Assembly (NCBI GenBank): GCA_963556255.1
Contig: OY744605.1
Coordinates: 69,636,959-69,700,958 of the forward strand
Length of the DNA stretch: 64,000 nt
From: Allolobophora icterica
Lineage: Eukaryota; Annelida; Clitellata; Crassiclitellata; Lumbricidae
Direction: 5' to 3'
Shown here piece by piece: positions 56,234-64,000 of the stretch (position 1 is its first letter; each line of letters opens with the position of its first letter). The position numbers and the translations under genes were made by a program. The notes beneath the pieces were generated by a model. It was not told the DNA's origin. It searched no databases and was given only the letters and a program-made list of their open reading frames with translations.

Positions 56234-56375
56234 TAGAGCCCTGCGCCGACGTCATAGTGTCGGCGGCGGCGCGCCGGTCATTTTTGGTCGACGGCGGCGC
56301 GCCGACGAACAAAAATCGGCGGCGGCGGCGCCCACAAAATGTCGGCGTCGGCGCGGCGCGGCGCGACGTGCCCTA
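56234..56375. mobile_element. GC-rich insert in LINE copy B, possible MITE
   Basis: 142 bp of GGCGGC/GCGCCG-rich sequence with ends TAGAGCCCTGCGCCG and, reversed, TAGGGCACGTCGCGCCG. No clear 8 bp duplication was found, so hAT origin is only suggested. Confidence 0.45.
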
Positions 56376-56393
56376 GTCAGAAACATGAGTCAC

Positions 56394-56540
56394 CATGGGC
56401 ATCCGCAGGAATTTTTCCGGAGGGGTGAATTTTTCTAAGGGGGCAAAGTTTTTCCAGGGGGCAAAATGACGTTTTTGCATGGAAAATCTATTCATAAATC
56501 CAGGGGGCAAATCCCCCTTTCCCTCCTGCGGACGCCCATG
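56394..56540. mobile_element. hAT-type MITE, 147 bp
   Basis: Ends CATGGGCATCCGCAGG and, reversed, CATGGGCGTCCGCAGG; exact 8 bp duplication TGAGTCAC (56386-56393 and 56541-56548). It contains AGGGGGCAAA twice and interrupts the LINE. Confidence 0.9.
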
Positions 56541-57417
56541 TGAGTCACTATGAGAGTTGAACAGCCGTTGGTCCTGTGACCAGTCAAAGGGCCAAGTTCT
56601 CTAAAGCCATTCCATCACACTGAAGCTCAACTACAATCATATAAAGGGATTGAAATAGAGGACACCTTCAGACATTTGCCTTACAAATATGAACATCCTT
56701 AATTACACTGCACATCTGTATAGGTATTGGCAAATTGTAATCAGATGAAGCAACATGCATTTGCATATTGCATGAATACACTTGCATATGCACTGATACA
56801 GTGTAGGCCTACACACCAAGTCACATGGCAGATGCTGGATAACAGCATCCTCCCACTGCACACTCATCAAACGCGTTTCTCAAACAAATATGATCACCAA
56901 CACTACATACGCACTAACATCAGGAAAGTATTAGAAACTATGGACCGGTGCTTTGGAATTCACTGCAAAATGAGCTCACCCTCCTCCCCACTCCGCATCA
57001 GTTTAAGAACAGGTTTAAAGCGCATCTTATGTCTAAAATAAACTAGAGATTATATTGGACTTGAACTGTGTTAACAAGTTTCTCTGCTGTTGAATCGAGT
57101 AAAGTGCTTGTAAGCTCCTGATTGTAGAACTGGTCAATAGAAATGTTTCGCTGCCAAACAAACTGAAGAAATTTTTTAAATAAACAACATTGATGGTCAT
57201 GTTTCATATTTAAAATCTGTATGAAATATAAATATTGTCAAAACGATGTGTAATTGCTAATCATTGCATAAATTAGACTGACTGTTACACACTTAATTGT
57301 ATTAGGGCTTCCTTGTTAGCGGAACCTTAGGTTCCTTAGGGTATTACCCTTTGTCACTGAAACTGTATGTGAACAATATGTAAACATTGTTTACTTGGAA
57401 ATGAGGCAGTGAACAAT

Positions 57418-57420
57418 AAA

Positions 57421-57479
<59 letters not shown>

Positions 57480-57480
57480 T

Positions 57481-57512
<32 letters not shown>
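57418..57512 (+). repeat. (ATTG)n tail of LINE copy B
   Basis: About 23 tetranucleotide units after the LINE 3' UTR, one imperfect. The end of the AACGAAAAC array (57517-57552) follows directly. Confidence 0.85.
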
Positions 57513-57514
<2 letters not shown>

Positions 57515-58038
57515 ATAACGGAAATCAAACCAAAACGCCCAACGAAAACCTACAGGCCTAGCTGTAGGACCATCGCCATTATTGGTCTTCGTCATTTCAT
57601 GATTTATCGAACATAGCTCCACCAGCCCACCACCTCCCGAAGTAATTAATCCGGACGCACTCGGGCGACAGGCTAACATTTCCTGGCAGCTAACCAATGA
57701 TGCCAATCGTTTAAGAGAATAAACCCAACGGCCAGCAACAGTGATCTTCCCAGCTCCCAAGTTCACATTCCAAGCTGCCGCAGCGTTTCTAATTGGTGCT
57801 AATTGAACGCATCAGTTATAACCCAAGTTGCCAACGGACGCAGTAGGCCAGTAACCCCAACTCATTATCGTTAAATCTTTTGCAATGATGAGTCATTAAG
57901 AACCACGGAACCACCGTCATTAGTAACTCATTACTCGATCTGTGAAACGTCCATCCCGCTACACCGGCTACAGTTAGTCTTTAGAATCACGTAATTTACT
58001 AATTTTTTAGTCGGCAGTTTGTGGGGTTATATGACTTA

Positions 58039-58503
58039 GGGGCCATCCACATATTACGTATGCAATTGGGGGAGAATCGGGGGGTCGGATTTTGGCGATT
58101 TTGAGTACGGGTGCGAACGGGGGGGGTGGAGGCACTGGAGGGGGGTAACAAATGTGTACGTACCCAAAATAAATTTCTAATTATGACGTCCAAATTAGCC
58201 TATTTATAACTCTGTATTATCCTATAGTCGTCCCATGGCATTTTATTACATTATAATAAAAGCCATGTGCAGTTATTCTGTGCTGTGAACGACACCTATA
58301 ATTTGTCTATATTGGCCCTTCAATAATCTGGCCTAAAGTGCAGACAGGCTGCCTGGAGACACTTTCTGCAGCTGGTCATCGGGGGGGGGAGTGCGTCAAA
58401 CGTACGTACTCAGGGGGGGGGTGGAAGAAAGTACGCTTGCGAACAGGGGGGGAGGGGGTCCAATTTTCCCGGATTTTTGTGTACGTAATATATGGATGGC
58501 CCC
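58039..58503. mobile_element. PIF/Harbinger-type MITE, 465 bp
   Basis: Ends GGGGCCATCCACATATTACG and, reversed, GGGGCCATCCATATATTACG; TTA on both sides (58036-58038 and 58504-58506), the usual Harbinger target duplication. Several runs of eight or more G lie inside. Confidence 0.8.
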
Positions 58504-58704
58504 TTAGGCCTACATCGAAGCTCGTTATCTTCAACTGTTAGAATTTGCCAATGTGTTGAAACTAAATTTAACAGTCATTTAAAGGCTAAACATGTAGGCC
58601 TACATAGCCTATGTGCATGGAATACTACCATATCTTGCTAATTGCCTTTTGTGATAAATTAATGTAGCCTACATTCACGAAGGCTAAGTATCAGACTATC
58701 AGTG

Positions 58705-58915
58705 ACCAAATAACTGAAACTATAACTAAAACGAAAACTAAAACTGAAACTAGGAGGTTTCAGTTTTTATTAACTAGGCCTATAACTAAAACTAAAAGTA
58801 AAACTTGATGTAAAAACGAAAACTAATAATAACTAAAGCACCTAGCACGGGAAACTAATAGGCGTAGGCCTAATAACTGAAACTAAAACTCGAGGCATAA
58901 CTAAAACATCACTAA
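58705..58915. repeat. AACTAAAAC-type array
   Basis: Irregular AACTAAAAC/AACGAAAAC/AACTGAAAC repeats related to arrays 1 and 2, in mixed orientation, interrupted by TAGGCCTA at 58775 and by GGCGTA plus GGCCTA near 58861-58872. Confidence 0.7.
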
Positions 58916-59131
58916 CGTGATTACTAAAGTCGCAATTTCGTGAATAGGACCTCGACAATGTAAAATTTAATTTTATTTAAAAAACCTACAGTGAATCATC
59001 TGGGCGAGATCCTTCACTACCGCTGCGCGCTGATTATGTGGCACACTAATTAGGCCTATAGTTCCCGTGTAGAGCCACACGACCGGTGTGCGAACCGGGA
59101 TCTTCACAAGCCTTCGAAGTATAATTACGCG

Positions 59132-59677
59132 CAGTGGCGGCGATCTTGTCTGAGGGGGGGGGGGACAAAGTCGGCCGTGGTCTGACCGATGACCTTTTTT
59201 ATAGGAATTCATCTTCACAAAAATGTTTTACTTTTTTCTCCAGAGAACTTTTGAGAACTTTTTTACGAATACATGCCCCAAAAAGTTTATGACCTTTTTT
59301 TAGTCATTGACCTCTTTTACAGCTTTTTGAAGGGTCTCGCTTATTGAAGGGTCTCGCAACTACTATATCATTACCTTTTTTATAACTTCATCCCCACCAA
59401 CAATGTGAAGACCCTTTTGGAACTTCTTCTCTGAAAAAATTTTTATGACCTTTTTCTTCTTACTTTCTGAGAATTTGTAGGGGGACACTTCTCCTCTAAA
59501 ATTTTCTGTTTACCTCATCTCGTCAAAAAAGGCTGTGAAAACCCTCACACACAATTACATTTGTTGCCCTTTTTTTGGTGTTTCTTCAAAATTTGGAGGG
59601 ACAGAAGTATGGCGTGTCCCCCCACTCCTAAAGGTGGGGGACATGTCCCCCTCGATCCCCCTAGATCGCCGCCCATG
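59132..59677. mobile_element. hAT-type MITE, 546 bp
   Basis: Ends CAGTGGCGGCGATCT and, reversed, CATGGGCGGCGATCT; 8 bp duplication ATTACGCG/ATTACACG (59124, 59678) with one mismatch. An 11 bp G run sits near the left end. Confidence 0.85.
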
Positions 59678-59755
59678 ATTACACGGTGCGTCGACTCCCG
59701 GCCGATGCATCAGTCAGAATATGTGACCGACTACCATTTTGAAAGTGAGCTTTTA

Positions 59756-59885
59756 CACGTCGATACACCGGAACCCATCACATAAAATATTTTAAAACGT
59801 TACAACAACATCGAGGACTACACGCCGATGCACCGGAATCCATCACATAAAAATATTTTTTAAACGTTACAACAACATCGAGGAC
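59756..59885 (+). repeat. 65 bp tandem duplication
   Basis: Two copies of a unit with ACCGGAAYCCATCACATAAA and CAACAACATCGAGGAC. Few differences, so fairly recent. Confidence 0.85.
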
Positions 59886-60062
59886 TTCATTAGAATTAAC
59901 AATATTATTTTTAGCGTTTATTTCAGCTTAAATCTATAATTCAAGATTGCACTTTCAAAATGGCGTCACCCCAAAAACAAGTCAACAGTTAGCAATGCGA
60001 ATCGACGTGTAATTATTTATACTGTACTGTTAGCACGTTCCGTATACGAGGACCTTAATCGT

Positions 60063-60243
<181 letters not shown>

Positions 60244-60654
60244 TAATCTTTGTTTAATATCTTCAAACTGACAATTACGCAGTATGATTACAAATCAGTA
60301 TGAACGGATGATCACAAGTTATTACAGGAGTCGAATTTTAACTTACGGCAGCCTTGCAAGGCGCCCATCACGTCCTACATCTCATTTTCACAAACGCAAC
60401 ATCTCGCGAATGATAGGCTGAGTGGACCTTGAGAGGGTTGCGGGAGGCGATCCCGCTACCTACTGCACTTCACGCCAGTGATATTACTACTACTTTATGG
60501 ACCCCCCCCCCATGGTCGTAAATGGCGTGGCGCTTATTCAAACGGGCAGCAGTGGTGATGGATCTCACCCGATCAATTTATTAAAAAATGAGGGTCGAGG
60601 CCATACGGTCGCTATAGAAAATCGTGTGATTTACTTTTACTCTTCTTCTTTGCA

Positions 60655-60809
60655 TTCTTCTTCTTCTTCTTCTTCTTCTTCTTCTTCTTCTTCTTCTTCT
60701 TCTTCTTCTTCTTCTTCTTCTTCTTCTTCTTCTTCTTCTTCTTCTTCTTCTTCTTCTTCTTCTTCTTCTTCTTCTTCTTCTTCTTCTTCTTCTTCTTCTT
60801 CTTCTTCTT
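60655..60809 (+). repeat. (TTC)n microsatellite
   Basis: About 51 uninterrupted TTC triplets. GAA/TTC tracts of this length can form triplex DNA. Confidence 0.97.
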
Positions 60810-61331
60810 TGTCGCAATCGAACGTCGCCCTGTCGTGTGTTTGCCGTGTGTTGATGTCGACCCTCGACTGCTTGTTCTTTTACTTGCACTTTTATTTAAC
60901 GTGCCTAACTTTTCTATAGAAGATTCACGACGAACTTTGTTTAATTAATAAATGAATTTAATTAAAGAAACAAATATATACACTAACTCTACGGGAACTT
61001 CCACGTAGTATTAAAGCGTTTAGATATTAAATCGGACTATCTCAAATGTTGCTTCGTACAGCCTAACTACAGATCGTTTCTTCGCGTCAGTCTCTGAATC
61101 TGACGGACTAATACTCTGCCGCCGCCGCTGGTCGCTCCTCTCGATGTTGATCGCTCGACCGTTGTTCTCACGTCGCGCTCGTCAGTAGTACAAGTCCCGT
61201 ATTCTCCTTTTCCTTCCGTTAAGTAGGAACTTCAGCGTGCATCGGTCAGCCCCCTCCCCACGTCATGCTATCGTCAATTAGTGTCAGATTGCTCCTCGAG
61301 ACGCGGGTCGTCGCTCGCCTGCAGCGCGGGC

Positions 61332-61399
61332 GGTGTCTGGTTACACCATAGCCGCGAGGTGTCCTATTACACCTTGGCTGTGTGGTGTCCGATTACACC
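61332..61399 (+). repeat. 26 bp triplicate with GGTGT/ACACC dyads
   Basis: GGTGTCTGGTTACACC (61332), GGTGTCCTATTACACC (61358) and GGTGTCCGATTACACC (61384), evenly spaced by 26 bp. Confidence 0.9.
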
Positions 61400-61533
61400 T
61401 CGGCCTCGCTGCCTTCATTGTTGACCAAGTGGAGACTGGCTTTCGTCCGTCATCATCCTATCTCGACCGTCAACGACGACTCCATCGTGATGATGATGAC
61501 ATCTCGTCGTTGTCGTCGATCTCCTCACGCGAC

Positions 61534-62308
61534 ATTCTTCTTCTTCTTCTTCTTCTTCTTCTTCTTCTTCGCATTCTTCTTCGCATTCTTCGCATTCTTC
61601 GCATTCTTCTTCGCATTCTTCTTCTTCTTCTTCTTCTTCGCATTCTTCGCATTCTTCTTCGCATTCTTCGCATTCTTCTTCGCATTCTTCTTCGCATTCT
61701 TCTTCGCATTCTTCTTCGCATTCTTCTTCGCATTCTTCTTCGCATTCTTCTTCGCATTCTTCGCATTCTTCGCATTCTTCGCATTCTTCTTCGCATTCTT
61801 CTTCTTCGCATTCTTCTTCTTCGCATTCTTCGCATTCTTCTTCGCATTCTTCTTCGCAATCTTCGCATTCTTCGCATTCTTCTTCGCATTCTTCTTCTTC
61901 GCCGCTGGTCGCTCCTCTCGATGATTCTTCTTCTTCCCATTCTTCGCATTCTTCTTCGCATTCTTCTTCGCAATCTTCGCATTCTTCGCATTCTTCGCAT
62001 TCTTCGCATTCTTCTTCGCATTCTTCTTCTTCGCATTCTTCTTCTTCGCATTCTTCGCATTCTTCTTCGCATTCTTCTTCGCAATCTTCGCATTCTTCGC
62101 ATTCTTCGCATTCTTCGCATTCTTCTTCGCATTCTTCTTCTTCGCATTCTTCTTCTTCGCATTCTTCTTCGCATTCTTCTTCGCATTCTTCTTCTTCTTC
62201 GCATTCTTCTTCTTCGCATTCTTCGCATTCTTCTTTTTCTTCTTCGCATTCTTCTTCGCATTCTTCTTCGCGTTCTTTTTCGCATTCTTCTTCTTCTTTG
62301 CATTCTTC
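61534..62308 (+). repeat. TTC/GCA compound repeat with higher-order units
   Basis: About 775 bp of TTC triplets punctuated by GCA. A landmark GCAATC recurs at 61856, 61970 and 62081, showing a higher-order unit of about 112 bp. A 24 bp unique block at 61900-61923 interrupts it. Confidence 0.95.
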
Positions 62309-63153
62309 GGGATATATATCTGCGTGACTTGGCCGGACAGCCCGCGCGCAACGCGCCCTGTGCGTCAATCGGCCTACTAAATGTAAATGTAAATGTACAT
62401 CTTTTTACATAGCGGCTGTATGGCCTTGACCCTGGTCATTTTTCAATCAGCTGATCGGGTGAGATCCTTCACCACCGCTCCCCGTTTGAATAGGCGCCAC
62501 GCCATTTAAGGTCCACCGTCCCGATTATGGGCCGTACTAGGCCGCTGCGTGACTTGGTCTGTGAACCCGCTAACTGAATTATTGTCCTCCGAGTCCGGTA
62601 TATCACTTTAGTTATCTGCGTGAGTTGGGCTGGCTGTGTGTCCCCCTCTGCCAACCCACTGCGTGACTTGGCCTAGCTGTGAGCTCGCTGCGTGACTCGG
62701 CCTACTGACACGCCTAACTTACGAGTGCATGCTGGGAATGGTCTTAGTCAGTCAGTAGGCCTATACAGTAATCTGCCAAATCCTTCACAATAACTACGTA
62801 CGTTAGTTAGCGACATTTTAATCATGCTATGTTGAAAGACTTAGGTGCGCAACCTGTCGTTTAAGCCCAAAGCTGTCATTTGGATTTGTCACGTAACTGA
62901 ATAGATAGGCCTAATTTAGCAACTATCATCACTACGACGTCATCGCTGACTTTGCATCTTCTCTTGTTTTCTTTTCCCTAGGCCCTAATCAAGTTCTGTT
63001 CAATTGCTGCCTCTTCTTAACAGGCGAACATAACTTTTGCAAAGAGCTACGAGATAAAGTTCACATCGCAAATACAAGTTTATCAGGCAAAATAAACGCC
63101 GAACAAAAATTAAGGAACAGCTCGTGGAGTGGCGAAGCTTACCCCTCCCCCTC

Positions 63154-63515
63154 CAGGGACGTCATTTCAGCTTTTTCCAGGGGGGGGGCAAGGACGTCAA
63201 AAAAGAGGTAAAAATTTTTTCGCGCTTTGCGCGAAGGAATTTCACAGTTTTTGGGTCTTTCTTCAAAATTTTCGGTGGAAAACTGCATAATGTGTCCCTC
63301 CCCCCACTGTCAAAGAGGTGTGGTCTTGTGAAAAAACCTATGCAGATTCTAGTTTTGTTAATAGTATATAATAATTCCATGAATTTGAGTATCTTTTTTT
63401 CTTTTTTTACCCCTTTGTTCTTCCTCCTTTTCTTGTTGCAGCTTTTTCTTTTTTTTTCAAAAATCAGGGGGGGGGGCAAATGCCCCCCTTGCCCCCCCCC
63501 CAAATGACGTCCCTG
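63154..63515. mobile_element. hAT-type MITE, 362 bp
   Basis: Perfect 14 bp ends CAGGGACGTCATTT and an 8 bp duplication TCCCCCTC/ACCCCCTC (63146, 63516) with one mismatch. It has G or C runs of 8-10 near both ends. The remaining sequence to 64000 has no gene I can support. Confidence 0.8.
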
Positions 63516-64000
63516 ACCCCCTCCGTCTGACATCACAATCCTAGTCTACTACCTTAAACACTCAGTTCGCTAGAGAGCGCAAGCTGAATCGAACCTAGAC
63601 TGACAGTTCGCAAGTCCAACAATTAGGCCTACTTGTCACTAAAGCAGGCCATGGCTCGGTTGGGTGTAATGCGGAATGTTTTCTCACGAACCGTCTAGTG
63701 GTGAGGAACTTTTTCTAAAATTTATGTGGCGCCGCCGTGGCGCATGCGCAGACTCTACCGGTTCTTTCGTTAAAAACGAGGACGGAAACTGTGTTGCTAT
63801 AAGTGATTCCCATGAAAATCGAAAGATAACATTTTCCCCCTCGGGCATATTTTAAAGTTATCCCACAGTTCTGACCCCATGACCTCGAAACTGGCGACAA
63901 TAGACACACAGTGGCCTAGCCACTTCCGCCACTATCTCTCCGGCGCTGTCTCCCTAACTTCCTGCCAACATTCATCCATCATACCCGACCTACATTCCTC

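Larger units (their letters stand above)
43411..57512 (+). mobile_element. LINE copy B, host of the gypsy insertion
   Basis: Parts are 43411-43501 and 55520-57512. Read across the gypsy gap it encodes RT motifs (VPQGSILGP, FADDTSLF), FLGVYIDELLSWKVHINDIS, LLQKRALRIICKRAY, NLGILPLENINKLQ, and an end with LWNSLQNELTLLPTPHQFKN and a stop at about 57045. A 3' UTR and an (ATTG)n tail (57418-57512) follow. It is 5' truncated, has a frameshift at about 55979, and is further cut by small inserts at 56234-56375 and 56394-56540. Clade not settled (CR1/Jockey-like). Confidence 0.8.
60515..62517. mobile_element. inverted-repeat element enclosing TTC arrays (tentative)
   Basis: About 100 bp at 60515-60622 matches the reverse complement of 62401-62517 at roughly 80%, sharing AAATGGCGTGGCGC, ATTCAAACGGG, GGATCTCACCCGATCA and AAGGCCATAC-like blocks. 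Between them are (TTC)n, a GC-rich unique stretch and the TTC/GCA array. No target duplication was found and no transposase is seen. Confidence 0.5.

Noticed and set aside
60655..62308. CRISPR-like array
   Set aside because: Repeats without unique spacers in a eukaryotic genome; microsatellite.
61333..62412. Overlapping frames of up to 359 codons, Leu/Arg-, Phe- or Glu/Cys-rich
   Set aside because: Artefacts of the TTC/GCA array, open in all frames because the unit has no stop.

Overview
This is a 64 kb piece of an animal nuclear genome, almost certainly a marine-type invertebrate. The genes are broken by GT-AG introns, their proteins are closest in my memory to metazoan families, and introns and spacers are full of DNA transposons, SINE and LINE fragments and microsatellites. 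I cannot name the phylum from the sequence.

Layout. (1) 215-14425, + strand: the C-terminal 878 codons of CLUH (clustered mitochondria protein), 23 exons whose phases all join; the N-terminus lies left of the window. (2) 14426-23157: CLUH 3' end, then a gene-free spacer with two inverted copies of one hAT-type MITE, two LINE 3' fragments, an inverted-repeat element and a larger hAT relic. (3) 23158-27747, + strand: a complete four-exon VPS37 gene (ESCRT-I), with a dead Tc1/mariner in intron 1 and an hAT relic in intron 3. (4) 27748-30844: convergent spacer with no gene seen. (5) 40647-30845, - strand: a complete seven-exon PPM1E/PPM1F-type PP2C phosphatase (712 aa, phases consistent), with transposon relics in its introns. 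(6) 40.8-57.5 kb: a nest of elements. A LINE with an AACGAAAAC-type array at its flank occurs as two neighbouring copies; copy A is split by a 1.63 kb foldback element of tetranucleotide repeats, and copy B is split by a nearly intact 12.0 kb Ty3/gypsy retrotransposon (- strand, 2.23 kb LTRs, 4 bp target duplication). (7) 57.5-64 kb: MITEs with long G runs, (AAT)n, (TTC)n and TTC/GCA arrays, and no convincing gene.

The three host genes act in unrelated processes (mitochondrial mRNA binding, endosomal sorting, kinase-pathway dephosphorylation); nothing suggests joint regulation. The most interesting signals are not in the genes. They are: (a) a 6 bp micro-insertion that turns TA into TAGGCCTA, caught as indels between repeat copies and present about 21 times in the window; (b) the foldback element whose arms are tetranucleotide arrays in inverted orientation; (c) a gypsy Gag-Pol frame that starts 563 nt inside the LTR and is translated straight across the primer-binding site; (d) three introns whose tandem repeats start at, or reproduce, a real splice site.
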